Shown here: positions 23,801 through 35,376 of the stretch, piece by piece
Position numbering within the stretch: the stretch's first letter is position 1
Layout: every line of letters starts with the position of its first letter
Origin: Rostratula benghalensis
Taxonomy: Eukaryota; Chordata; Aves; Charadriiformes; Rostratulidae
Direction of reading: 5' to 3'
Length of the DNA stretch: 64,000 nt
Assembly (NCBI GenBank): GCA_013399305.1
Contig: VXAI01000049.1
Span: 134,930 to 198,929 of the forward strand
Notes under the pieces: generated by a model
What the model was told of the DNA's origin: nothing
Database searches by the model: none
The model's input: the letters and a program-made list of their open reading frames with translations, nothing else
Translations under genes and position numbers: made by a program

Positions 23801-26044
23801 TTAGAATAATTAAAGAACATCTAAATTGATGGACCCATTAATGCAGGAGATCTCCAGTGGGCCTCCTGCACAAACATGGCGAGTCGATATTTTTGATTCC
23901 CCCAATGGTTCTGTGCTCGGCACTGTTTTAAAGAGACATCAATCTATGATGTCAGCATTTATCTAATGAACCTTCAAAAATCAATGCCAAGATGGCCTGC
24001 TACATGTATGCACCCAATTTGCCTGTTCTCCAAGGGATACCGGATAAAACAAAAACACAAGAAGAGCAGTGAAAACCGACTGTGAGCAGTCTGCCTGACC
24101 TTGAAGATGGTAACGGAAGGAGTGGAACTTGCCCTGGCATAGACAATAGGCTTCCAAAGACAACAGCTATTCCAATATCTCCCAGATAACATGTGCGTGT
24201 AAGCAGCATTCCAAAGAGAGAAAGCAAACCAGGCAGATTAACTGAAGGCCCTGTAAAAGTGCCTTTGTCAGCTTCACAGCACAGTGACCAAACAGGTTGT
24301 TGGTTTTTGAATGACTACGAGCACGATGCTTGAGGATAACAAGGTTACCTTAGCTATCAACATAATTCTCATCCCCCTCGCCCGTAGTATTTTCCCTGGC
24401 AGAATTCTTGTCTGTGCCCGACAGCCAGTGTGCTGAATCCCTCTCCCAGCTATCAGCAAGCCATTTAGCTTGGCTGAAGCCATGAGTTCCTTCAGCTATT
24501 GTCTTGCTAGCCTTTAGACTCCACTCACCCTCACCATTCTGTCCACGGGGCTCCCCGAAGCTGGTGTTTTGACACCGCATCAGGCAGAGAGCGGAGGTCA
24601 ACGTTACCTTCTGCCTCTCTACCCCCTGAATTACAAACTGGGCTCTCCAGTTGCTCCGAGGTAGGGCTGCCTCCAGCTTGTAACTAGAGGTGACAGGTAC
24701 TCTCTAGCAGATGGGCTGTCTTGTAATCTTTTTCTTTATTCACAGCAACTCTGTCTCTTCCTTCTGTTCGGAGTTTTTACTCTTGTTGGTAGCATGTAAA
24801 CAGTTAGCTCTGCCTTAGACAGTTCAAAGATGTGTTACGTGGGTGAATTAGCTGTTGCAGGATGCCTGTCTGCCTTCATTCCCACGCTTCTTTCAAACGC
24901 TCCCATCGCCAGGTTTCTCCCCAATTAACTGCCGACGACGGAGCCCAGTCCTGAGCTCCTCGCACGGAGGAAACCTCCCCTGAAAATTCAGGAGAAGTCC
25001 TCAGGGAGCTGGTAATCAGCCTGAAGATGCCACCCCTTCTCCAGTGTAAAATGCTGCCTTCCAAGTATTTAGTGGACTTGCAAAATGTTTACACCCCTTC
25101 ATCAAAATACAAAGCACGTAATTTAACTCCTTTCATAAATTCTGTGTTTCTCAGTGCTACACAGGAGCTGGAATGAATTCAGAATTTTTTTAGTTTTTAT
25201 TTTTTTTACTTAGAGAAATTTCCTTAAATATGTGAATTCTACAGCAACTAGGGCAGCAGTGACAAACGGGACAGCTTCTGCAGAATACTGATGTCTCACA
25301 ACACATACACTAATATCTATTTCCTAATGGCTTTTTATTCTTTGCCTGTCTGTTGCAGAAGTACCGCTGATTTGTCTTTGCTCACAGCTAACACCGTGGG
25401 GCCAAGTTTTCTCTTTGATGCAATGGCACGAGGACTGAATGCGATTGCTGAGATTTGGGCAAATGGAGCTGGGTTTTGTATTTTAATACTAAAAACTTCT
25501 GCAACTCATCTCCTTTTGGGAAAACTAATTCCCTGCGGAAGGAAGTTGTGCCTCTGCATAAACACACACACACGCCGGTTTATGAAATATTCTTTTTTTT
25601 TTTAAATCAATTTTTCTTAATTGGAGTGAGATTTTCAAAACTGCCCAAACACTTTCAGTGCCAACCCCCCATTAACCTTCCTGAGGATTCTACATTTAAT
25701 TGTACTTAGTTTACCACCACTCTTTTATTAAAGAGAATGCAACTTGGTTTTCAAAAATAAGCATGCAAATTAATTTAAAAACTACTATTGAGTCCTTCAA
25801 AGAGGTATTTTCTACAGATACCAAATTTTTGACCAGCATGATAACACAGCATTTGCTGTGCAAAATGCACCACCGGTCAAATAAGTAATAATTGGGCTGT
25901 TTGCTCCTATTTTAGTAGCACAAGAGAAGAAATTTTCCTATGCTTTATAGCACCTACTTCATGCTGATTTTTCAGGAGGTTATGTCAGGTTTCCTAAAGT
26001 TATGTGAACTGAGGAGAAGGGTTATTGTCTACTGCAGTTGGCTA
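17874..26044. other. 8 kb of single-copy non-coding DNA
   Basis: No CR1 or other interspersed repeat recognised, and no exon. It holds A-runs (20389, 21711, 22129, 22719, 22955), an A7-CCCC junction at 23655-23665, a short (CA)n near 25563 and a short hairpin (stem CACCCC/GGGGTG) near 20808-20822. Open frames of up to 104 codons (25291-25605) lack similarity. A few CpGs cluster at 24895-24970. Confidence 0.5.
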
Positions 26045-26068
26045 AAATAAATAAATAAATAAAAAAAA
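26045..26068. repeat. (AAAT)n short tandem repeat
   Basis: Four to five AAAT units followed by an A-run, about 40 bp left of a CR1 terminus but not part of it. Confidence 0.85.
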
Positions 26069-26105
26069 TTTGAATTGATTGTCAATAGGTATGTTATACA
26101 CATGC

Positions 26106-26259
26106 TCATAGACTGGTTTGGGTTGGAAGGGACAATAAAGATCACCCAGTTCCACCCCCCTGCCCTGGGCAGGGACACCTCCCACCAGACCAGGTTGCTC
26201 CAAGCCCCATCCAGCCTGGCCTTGAACCCCTCCAGGGATGGGGCAGCCACAGCTTCATT
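26106..26259 (-). mobile_element. CR1 3'-terminal fragment, about 150 bp
   Basis: It starts 'tcatagactggtttgggttg' and continues with 'gcagggacacctcccacc' and 'cagcctggccttgaacccc', a CR1 3' UTR in reverse orientation. It stops abruptly after 'gccacagcttcattc', the 5' truncation point. It belongs to the same tail type as the copies at 35291 and 53363. Confidence 0.95.
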
Positions 26260-28874
26260 CCAAGTGAGGGATCGGAGGAATGAAAGTCAGGTCCTGAGAC
26301 TTCCTGTACAAATCTGATGACAGAAATGTGTCACGACGTTGTAAAAATATAAAAAAAGGGTAAATCAGTGCCTTGATATTCCAAGTTCTGCAGTCCCAGA
26401 GCTCCTTTGTCTTTCTGCCTGGCATTGCTGTGCCTTTGCTTCATATCACTGGCAAGAAGAGCAGCGAGAAGGACCTTTTTACATTTTGAGAATCACCCAT
26501 TTTGACCAAAACTGCAACCCTTGTGCCAGGTCTCCTGCCATCCAAGTCAACTCAAGCTGCTCCTTTTTAAAGACATGGGGCTGGGTTCTGAGACGTCAGC
26601 ACCACAGCCTGGCAGTTCATTAAGCAAGTCACCCTCCAGCTCGAAGGCAGTCACCCAAATATGTGCCTTCTGGCTCAAAAAGCAAACCCACTCCTTTCCA
26701 GATGAGCACATTACTCATTTTATAAATGGTAAGGCACAGGCAACGAACTAACAGGCTCTTAAATATCTTTGTGAAGCTAAGCCTGAGCAAGTACACATCT
26801 TGTACAAAAGCAGGTCACCATTTTCAGTCTAGCACCCCTACCATCATGCTGGAACATTCACCAACAGCTCAGAATGCCTGCAAAAATAACCAACCCTTCT
26901 TCAGGAAGTGCTAAGACACTCCTTCACCATCTCTCAAGAACTGACTGGTCTCAGCCCTTCCTGAGAGATTTTTGCCAAGCAAACCTAGACTTAAAATATT
27001 CCACTGTCGCAATTTTAATACGTGTGATTCATATTCTCCTTGAAAAGGGTGAACTGAAACTCCAGCCAGACACAGCATGTGCACTCTGCTCTTCAGAAGC
27101 ATGTTATAAACGCAATCTAAAATCAATAGCAAGAAACAATTACAGCATCTGAATACCATTTGGGTGAAATAAGCTGCTGGTGGTGAAGCAACCAGCAGAT
27201 GAATGTCAATACTCACAACAAAGTATTCTCTCCAGCGTTTGCACAAAGAGGGGCTGAGTAAATATCAATAGAGCAACTCCTGCTACAAACAGTAAAAATG
27301 ATAAAATCAATATTATAAAATAAAAAGGTAGCACATGGATGAACTCTTGTGATGGAGACAGTGCTGCGCTGAGGGTGTTCCCAAGTTGCTGGATCTCAGC
27401 AAAGGACTAGAGAGTGGCTGAGATTGTCCAGTGCTCCAAGTAATTAAGAAACCTAAGTACACAAGAAATGGCACACAAACGCTGTACTGTGGAAATCCAT
27501 GGAAAAATCATACATAGGTCCTACAGCAGGAGGAATCCCACATCCAATGGCACCTGCCAGTCCTCTGCACCATCAAGAATCCCTCTAACAGCCCACACCA
27601 TGCTGCACTGCCTTCACAACGGGCTGTCCTGAAGGACTTCACAGTTGTCCAGAAAAAAGGACAGATTAAGAAAAGAATAACCCATTCTTGCCAAATATAT
27701 ATATATATGAGAACATCAAATCTCGGTAAATTCTTTTAAACCCCAGCAACTAAAAGGGTAGAACCGTGAGTGACAGCCCATCTGCAAGATGCTGTCTGTA
27801 GCTCTGACCTGCATTTAAAACAGGGCTGTTTAGCCTTCTGAGCACCTAAAGTTGGTTCTGTTGTCTGCATTTCATAGAAACTGCTTTCGAAAGTCAACGA
27901 GAACCTTCAGTGAATTATTTAGCATACAAATAAACCAGCAAAGGAGCCTAAGTAGGCCAATATGAACTAACTGGATTGAAATATTCATCTGTAAATAACT
28001 TTTCAATCTGCTGCTTTCACGTACAAATACTACATGGAACATTAGACACAACTAGCTTCTAGGGATATTTAGGCTCACTGGAGAGCAATTTTTATGTCTA
28101 CTGGCATCTGTGGGTAGTGATATGGACTGACTGTTAATATAACCAACATAAAATTTATGGGCACGCTCACTGCAACAGCAACACACTGTCAGACAGCTGG
28201 CGGCTGATGCGTAGCACATGCGGGTTTTATATGTGCTGTGTAAACTAACCTTTGCAGTAAAGATTTAGCAGGTTTATTAGTTTAGGAAATCGCTATAATT
28301 AAGGATAATTCATAATGGCCGCTTATCCACTCCATAGCAATAGCTGCTTTAATTTAGACTCTGTTTCTTTCAGCCATAAATAAGCGCGCTGATATCTTCT
28401 GCACAGATGTGGCATTCAACCTGTTCAAGTTGGGTGAGTTTTGCTTGTGTTTTAATCAAAAGAATTAGGAGATAAGCTCATAAAATGCACTTTGCTTGAA
28501 ATAAATTAGCAAGGAGTGTGGCTTGGAAGTTCTGAAACCCTACTAGTAGCTCCTTTTTGGGAGGAGGGAGCAGAACACACATGTTTTCCACAAAAAAGGA
28601 ACACACTATACGGTCATAGATCTGACCTGAGACAGAATACCAGATTTGCATAATTAATCATATGAAAAACAGATATGTCTGTGACCTGCGTGCATTATTC
28701 ACAATCTATTCAGTTTGGAATTGAGGGTTTGACCTTCATGAGCCCTTGCAGTAAGACTGCAACTCTCCTTTTGAGCACAACCTGAGCCTTCCCTGCAGAA
28801 GACGATGGACTCCTTAACGTCAACTTCAACAATTCCTGAGAAACAATTCCTCGTGATAACTACCTTCACCCTGC
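26260..28874. other. Single-copy non-coding DNA
   Basis: No gene recognised. An (AT)n run lies near 27696-27710, and a weak MIR-like stretch is listed separately at 26708-26750. The overlapping frames 26874-27152 (plus) and 26911-27246 (minus) have no recognisable product. Confidence 0.5.
26708..26750 (-). mobile_element. Possible MIR-type SINE core relic
   Basis: The run 'cattactcattttataaatg' followed by 'gtaaggcacaggcaacgaac' resembles the reverse complement of the MIR segment that normally reads 'cattttacagatg...gaggcacagag'. It is short and degenerate, so it could be coincidence. Confidence 0.25.
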
Positions 28875-29518
28875 GACAACAGGATGACCATGAGCCAGCA
28901 ATGGCCCTTGTGGCCACAATGGCAAATGGTGGTATATCTTGGGATGCATCAAGAAGAGTGTGAGCAGCAGGTGGAGGTCATCCTGCCCCCGTGCTCTGTC
29001 CTGGGGAGGCCTCATCTGGAGCACTGGGTCCAGTTCTGGGCTCCCCAGTTCCAGAAGGACAGGGAACTGCTGGAGAGGGGACAGCAGAGGACCACAGAAA
29101 TGATTAGAGGCGTGGCGCATCTCTTTTACGGGGAAAGATTGAGGGACTTGGGTCTTTTAAGTCTGGAGAAGAGAAGGCTGAGGGGGGAATGTGATCAACA
29201 CCTAGAAATACTTCAAGGGTGGGTGTCAGGAGGATGGGGCCAGGCTTTTTTCAGTGGTGCCCAGTGACAGGACAAGAGGTAACAGGCATAAATTTGAATA
29301 TAAGAAGTTCCATCTGAACATGAGGAGGAGCTTTTTCACGTTGAGGGTGGCAGAGCCCTGGCAGAGGCTGCCCAGAGAGGTGGTGGAGTCTCTGTCTGTG
29401 GAGACATTCAAACCCACCACGTTCCTGTGGGACCTGCTCTGGGTGGACCTGCTTTGGCAGCAGGGTTGGACTGGGTGATGGTCCCTTCCAACCCCATAGC
29501 ATTCTGTGACTCTGTGAC
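28875..29518 (+). mobile_element. CR1 LINE fragment, about 640 bp
   Basis: It runs from 'gcgacaacaggatgaccatg' through the ORF2 C-terminus to the terminal 'attctgtgactctgtga'. The frame 28884-29267 gives [18 protein letters not shown] and [16 protein letters not shown]. The frame 29254-29478 gives [19 protein letters not shown], so a frameshift separates the two halves. The end lacks about ten bases of the usual 'gatctccagaggtccc'. It belongs to the same young subfamily as the copies at 3555, 14995 and 50866. Confidence 0.96.
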
Positions 29519-29974
29519 TCACACTGCTTATGCAGTGCAAAGCACTTTTCCAGAATTTTCAGCCCTGTTCTAACTGGTTGGAAAGACTGCAGGTCTCTCC
29601 AACCAAGCACCCACAATGAAAGTTTCCTTTCCATTCCCTCCCCTTTGACAAAATTATATAGTCTCAGCAAAGGTCTTATGCAGACCCTCAATATCATCAC
29701 TCCTAAAGAGCAGAGAGGGATTTTGCCCTTAGTATTTATTACTTAAGGCAAACACAGAGAATATGATGGGCCTACGTTCTTAGGCACATCAATGCTCAGC
29801 TGAGGGGAGCACAGATGTGTCACGGTAGGCACTCCTGGGGTTTTTGTTGGTACCACAAATGAGGACCTTGTCACAGGTTTTTAAAGGAACAGCTCACTTA
29901 TTTCTAGCAAACAATTTACTAAAAAGATCACTGTACTGTACATTTAACCAGGGCTTCTCAGTTAGGTGGCCCTA
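29519..29974. other. Single-copy spacer between two CR1 copies
   Basis: No feature recognised. Confidence 0.5.
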
Positions 29975-30483
29975 TTCACAGAATCACAGAATCTCAGGGA
30001 TTGGNNNNNNNNNNNNNNNNNNNNNNNNNNNNNNNNNNNNNNNNNNNNNNNNNNNNNNNNNNNNNNNNNNNNNNNNNNNNNNNNNNNNNNNNNNNNNNNN
30101 NNNNNNNNNNNNNNNNNNNNNNNNNNNNNNNNNNNNNNNNNNNNNNNNNNNNNNNNNNNNNNNNNNNNNNNNNNNNNNNNNNNNNNNNNNNNNNNNNNNN
30201 NNNNNNNNNNNNNNNNNNNNNNNNNNNNNNNNNNNNNNNNNNNNNNNNNNNNNNNNNNNNNNNNNNNNNNNNNNNNNNNNNNNNNNNNNNNNNNNNNNNN
30301 NNNNNNNNNNNNNNNNNNNNNNNNNNNNNNNNNNNNNNNNNNNNNNNNNNNNNNNNNNNNNNNNNNNNNNNNNNNNNNNNNNNNNNNNNNNNNNNNNNNN
30401 NNNNNNNNNNNNNNNNNNNNNNNNNNNNNNNNNNNNNNNNNNNNCCTGGACTCTCTCCAGCAGTTCCCTGTCCTTCCAGAAGA
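29975..30483 (-). mobile_element. CR1 LINE fragment containing an assembly gap
   Basis: Its left edge is a CR1 terminus ('ttcacagaatcacagaatct', 'cagggattgg') that runs into the Ns. Its right edge after the gap is 'ctggactctctccagcagtt' and 'ccctgtcctt', which in CR1 lies several hundred bases upstream of the 3' end. The distance across the gap fits one CR1 copy of the same layout as the one at 34024. The 5' truncation is near 30483. Confidence 0.88.
30005..30444. other. Assembly gap, 440 N, inside a CR1
   Basis: Unresolved bases. Flanking sequence on both sides is CR1 in the same orientation, so the missing part is very probably CR1 as well. Confidence 1.
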
Positions 30484-33400
30484 CCCATTCTCCCCCTCAC
30501 CTAAGTGACCCATTTGGTGCCCAGTGCTCCTCCGAGAACGTCCATGTCACCGTAAGAGCCATGTGTGCACACAGCCTCCTCCCCAGACCTACACCCATAG
30601 CATTCTAACAGAGGCCTCAGTTGGAGTAAAAGTCTAGGAAGGGGTACAATATACACTGCACCAGGCTGAGGAGTTGCAGGAAAGGGAAGAATGTGAAGAT
30701 CATAACTGTACAATTAAGATGGAGGATATTTGAGGGGCTAAATATCATAAACAATATAAGACATTTATGATATTTATTATTTTACTCTTCCCTACACATT
30801 TGCTGGTGGTCACTGCTGGAGAGGGATACTCAGCCAGATGAATCTGTGTACTTCCTCTGCATGTATCTGTACTTTTGTGCAATGAAAAGACATTTTTAAC
30901 TTGTAATCATCCTGATGCAGAAACACTTGTGTGATTGAAGGGTCACACCTAGACATGGCACAAAGTCCTGGCCATTCTTAGTAGAAACCTTCCACATGTA
31001 ACTTTACTAATCATGAACTATTTACCACAAAGGCCTACAATAATAACTGACATATCAAATTAGCTGGTTTCACAAAAAAATCTGCTGTATTTGCCACTTG
31101 TGACCCATTATTACTTTCTGGAGACAGTGACTACAGCCCCACACAGCTGAGAGATTAAGGTTTGAGGTGTCTAGCAGAAAATGGCTGATGCCACAAGATG
31201 GCTGATGCAGCAGATTGAACTATCAGATGATCACGAATTTAAAAGTACACATTATCCTGATTTTCCCAATTCCAGATTATGCTTTTTCCCTTTCTTTGGG
31301 AGAACCCTGGATTGGAATATCCAGTAAAAAATCTGGATACCGAACTTCACAGCAGATGACCAAGTATAACAGCCCAAGGTATTATTTGCTTATGTATAAA
31401 GTGAAAAATCTGGTGTGTTATGGGAAACTGCCTAGCCTTGTAAATCTTCTGCCACAAAATTACTAATACATTGCCTTTTCGGCAAGGAAAGGGGGGAAAT
31501 CACAATTTTTTTCCATTTAGATTTTGTAGTAACCGCAAAAGTGACAGTGAAATGACATAAATTCACATGGTGGCACAGAAGCCAGTGGAACACGGTAAAT
31601 GTTCCCTGGTTGGGATCAAGTCAGCTGAAGACAGAATTCTTTTCCTGGACTGTACTCGCTTTTCCCATCAACCCAACTTACAATTTGCCTGGAGTATGTG
31701 TACCAGGCAGAGCAGTGCACCTGTGAGTTTAGCAGGAGCCTTCTCAAAGTAGGAGAAGACAGAACATAGATTATTTTAAAGAGGAAAACACAGCAAAGGT
31801 AGAAGTGATCTGCTTGCAATCACCAAGAACATGCAGGACCATCACAGCTATCACCACACATACTCTATCTCAGGTTATCTAAACCTGCCATTCTCCATTT
31901 CCTAATGGCAAAGAAGTGCATCATTCTATTCATTTCCAGTTCAATTTGAAGAGGTATTCATCGTATTTATTGTATTCATACTTCATTAGTAAAATCATAA
32001 AGAATTAATTTTGCAGGCTACAAAATAGTGTTGGACCTGAGACTGGAGGAGCAAGTTTGGTCAGACTTAGCCCTTAGCTTTGCATCATCAAACATTCAGG
32101 CTATAAATGTAAGTCTCAAATGCAGAAGGTATTTACTAGGTAAGTCTGTAGAGGTAACTAAGATCAATTCAAGAACACAACAAATTTCTAAAACACGAGC
32201 ACACAGAGAGATGGCACGCAATTAAAAACACATTATTAGCAATGTTCCCATGGCGTGTCCTGCACTTATTTTCTATCTGCAGAGGTTATACATCCAGCAG
32301 GGACAGGCCAACATCGCTTCAAAGTTCTTCTCATGGGAGAGGTATGAACACGTAAGCTGAAACCATCCAGCACACCTAGGCAAAATGAACATTGGCTAAA
32401 GAAACCAGCACGGGAAACACAGACAGCCCACTATTGATTTTCTAAAGTACATTAGAATATGGGGTTTGATATGTTGAACCATGACACTCAATTTTTTTCA
32501 CAACGGGAGAGATTATAAAAAGCATGAACCACGTCTTCCGATTCCTTTTGCAAATGGAAGAGGCAGTAAAGCACAACAACTGCTTTAGCACCATTCAAAG
32601 CAAAGGAACTGCAGTCACTCCTGGGTAAAAGCACTACAAAAACAGAAGGAAAATGGGAAACAAACTTTCTTTTCTTGTTTAAATATTTCTGAACAGTGAC
32701 AGGAAATAACTCTATTTCCCTTCCACAACTCGGAGCCGAGGTGAGAATGGAAATGGGAGAGATGAGCTCCAGAGCCAGCTTTGCTGTCAAAGCAAGACAC
32801 CTTTTGGCGGTATCCTCTTGTTCTCTGGGTTCTGACTACTCTGGAATGAGATAAAAGCTCCTCCATTAGCACTCAGTTCAACCAACAAGAGCCACTGACC
32901 CCAGAAGAGAACCCCTCTGCCAATGGCACAGTGCACACAGGCTGAGTGAAAACACCAACCTCGGTGCCACAGGAACTTGAAAATTTCCAGTGCTTTTTTA
33001 ATATAGTGCCTTGTTGTTTTTTTTCTTTTTAAATCAAATAACGCCCAAATTGCAATGTTCGCTCTGGTTTGTAGAACTCAGCTGAAACGCTTGGTTTTCA
33101 GTCAGTAAAATATTAAACTGTGTTCCTGGTGGTGCCATAGAGCCTGATGGGAGCTGGGGCAGGGGAGCCTGATGTTCAGGTGCACTCTGTAGCCGACATC
33201 CCTTACGGGAGATTCCAGCTCCTGTAATCTCTTCAGCAGTAATTTATCTCCTACAGGCCATTACACGTGCTTTATCACACACAAAGACCAAAAATACATT
33301 CAAGATACACTATTTTTTGCCAAGAAGCTGAACAAACAGAACAAAATGGGCGTTTAATCAACACTTCTGGAAAACAATTTCAAAGCCCACAAAATTAAAT

Positions 33401-33904
33401 ACTTTTGAATAATCCGAATACTGAACTATTATACTTCAGGTCAAACTGATACAAAATTAAACATTGTATTTTTTTAAATAAAATAGATATTTTCCATGGA
33501 AGGCTTTAGCTTTGTAAAAATTGCACTTTTTGGTGACAATGTGTTTGATCTAAATTTTGATTAGCTCAAATAACTGTATCTCAGCAAAAATATGGTAAAA
33601 TGGGAAAAGAGTTAGACACTGCTTTGCTAATTCTTATCACTTACAAAAATTTCACAGGATTTGCTGCATCTTTATCAAATAAGAAGTTCTTAGACTTCAA
33701 TAACACATATATCTTAACCTCTCCTTTAAAAAGGCTTTACTGTTCCAGACTGCAATGGCAATACAAACCCTATCTGCTCAAAAATAGAAGCTGAAAACAC
33801 AATAGAAATGGTGGTTTAGAATTTAAAAATGTATGTTAATAATGATTGGGTGAGGGGCATCATCTTCAACGCTTGTAGGAAAAACTGATATATATTTAAT
33901 GGAA
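30484..33904. other. Single-copy non-coding DNA
   Basis: No repeat or gene recognised in about 3.4 kb. The longest frames (32488-32790 minus, 100 codons; 31215-31466 plus, 83 codons) have no similarity. 'atggctgatg' occurs twice within 31181-31208, a small direct repeat. Confidence 0.5.
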
Positions 33905-34023
33905 ATTTATAAATATCTATCTTCGTTTTTCTCCTGAGCCTTTTTTTTTAACTGTAGAACTGTTCTCCAAGTACTTCATAAAGTGCTGTAACAATTGGAA
34001 AGAATCAGAAAAAACCCCAAACC
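33905..34023 (-). repeat. Non-CR1 segment duplicated from 5468-5591
   Basis: Second copy of the non-CR1 segment, adjacent to a CR1 3' end in the same orientation. By eye it differs from the first copy by a handful of substitutions and a few length changes in T- and A-runs. Similarity ends leftward at 'aaatttataaatatc'. The small CR1 tail found left of the first copy is absent here. Confidence 0.8.
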
Positions 34024-34930
34024 TTATCACAGAATGATATGGGGTTGGAAGGGACCTCTGGAGATCATGGCATCAGGGAATTGTCAGAGCTGGAAGGGAC
34101 CTCTAGAGCTCACCCAGTCCCACTCCCCTGCTAAAGCAGGGCTGCCCAGAGCACAGCACTCAGGGCTGCACCCAGGAGGGGCTTGAAGGTCTCCAGAGAA
34201 GGGGACTCCACACCCTCCCTGGGCAGCCTCTGCCAGGGCTCTGACACCCTCACCCCAGAGAAGTTTCTCCTCATCTTTGAATGGAACTTCCCGTGTTCCA
34301 GCTTGTGCCCATTGTCCCTCGTCCTGTCAATGGGAACCACTGGGAAGAGTCCAGCTCCATCCCCCTTCAACCCACCCTGCAGACACTTGTGAGCATGAAG
34401 AAGGTCTCCCCTCAGCCTTCTCTTCTCCATGCTCAAGAGTCCCAGCTCTCTCAGCCTTTCCTCATCAGGGAGATGCTCCAACCCCTCTATCATCTTTGTT
34501 GCCCTATGCTGGACTCTCTCCAGTAGTTCCCTGTCTCGAACTGGGGAGCCCAGCACTGGAGGCAGGATTCCAGTTGTGGCCTCCCCAGTGCAGAGCAGAG
34601 GGGGAGAGTGACCTCCCTTCACCTACTGCCCACACTCTTCCCTACGCAGCCCAGGATTCTATTTGCCTCTTGGCCACAAGGACACATTGCTGGCTCATGG
34701 AGAGTTGACTATCCCCCCAGACCCACAGATCCTTCTCCTCAGAGGTGCTTTCCAGCAGGTCCATCCCCAACCTATATTAGTGCCTAGAATTCTTCAGGAC
34801 CCTGCACTTGCCCTTGTTGAACCTCATCAGGTTCCTCTCTGCCCAGCTCTCCAGCCTGTCCAGGTCACGCTGAATGCCAGCACAACCTTCCAGAGCGTCA
34901 GCCATCCCTCACAGTTTTGTGTCACTGTCA
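34024..34930 (-). mobile_element. Longest CR1 LINE copy in the window, about 900 bp
   Basis: It has the same stacked 3' ends as the copy at 5592, then CR1 ORF2 up to the region near the FADD motif ('ttttgtgtcactgtc'). The minus frame 34131-34622 (163 codons) gives [39 protein letters not shown] and [15 protein letters not shown], a long undisturbed stretch that suggests a fairly young insertion. 'HSKMRRNFSGVRVSEPWQR' is shared with the copy at 5592 but not with the other copies, which places these two in one subfamily. Confidence 0.97.
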
Positions 34931-35290
34931 AAAACATTATGCTAGACTACAACAGGCTACAAATTATTCTCAATAAAAGCAAAAGTTGTTATACCCTTGG
35001 GGAAGGAGAAGCAAGCAGATCAAGAAAAAGAACCCACTTATATGGGACAGCAACAGATCCGTGAGCAATGGAAAGCTTGTCTGAAAGGGGACTCTGCTGT
35101 GAGAGACAGGCAAAAGGAGGACATAAAAGTACATCACCAAGAGAAAAGGCTGAAGCAGCACAGGAATGCAACTGGGAATATTCTGTGGGCTACAGATATT
35201 TTGACTTAAGCCCCCAAAGCGTTCTGCAATGAGGAGCCTGAGGCAGGGAGAGGGAAGGCTGAAAATAGGTTTCAAAATCTCTTTCAGAAA
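34931..35290. other. Spacer between two CR1 copies
   Basis: Single-copy DNA with no recognised feature. Frames at 34970-35293 (minus) and 34997-35209 (plus) are open by chance and lack similarity. Confidence 0.45.
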
Positions 35291-35376
35291 CATGGAATGG
35301 TTTGGGTTGGAAGGGACCTTAAAGATCGTCGAGTTCCAACCCCCCTGCCCTGGGCAGGGACACCTCCCACTAAACC
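35291..35376 (-). mobile_element. CR1 3'-terminal fragment, under 90 bp
   Basis: 'catggaatggtttgggttgg', 'aagggaccttaaagatcgtc', 'ccctgggcagggacacctcc' is a CR1 terminus in reverse orientation, truncated after 'ccactaaaccc'. It is the last CR1 sequence before the CR1-free block. Confidence 0.93.

Noticed and set aside
25325..25347. Similarity to miR-135 ('atggctttttattc')
   Set aside because: Only about 14 bases match and the downstream sequence cannot fold back as a pre-miRNA arm.
34277..34708. Plus-strand frame of 143 codons
   Set aside because: It is antisense to the CR1 copy at 34024-34930.
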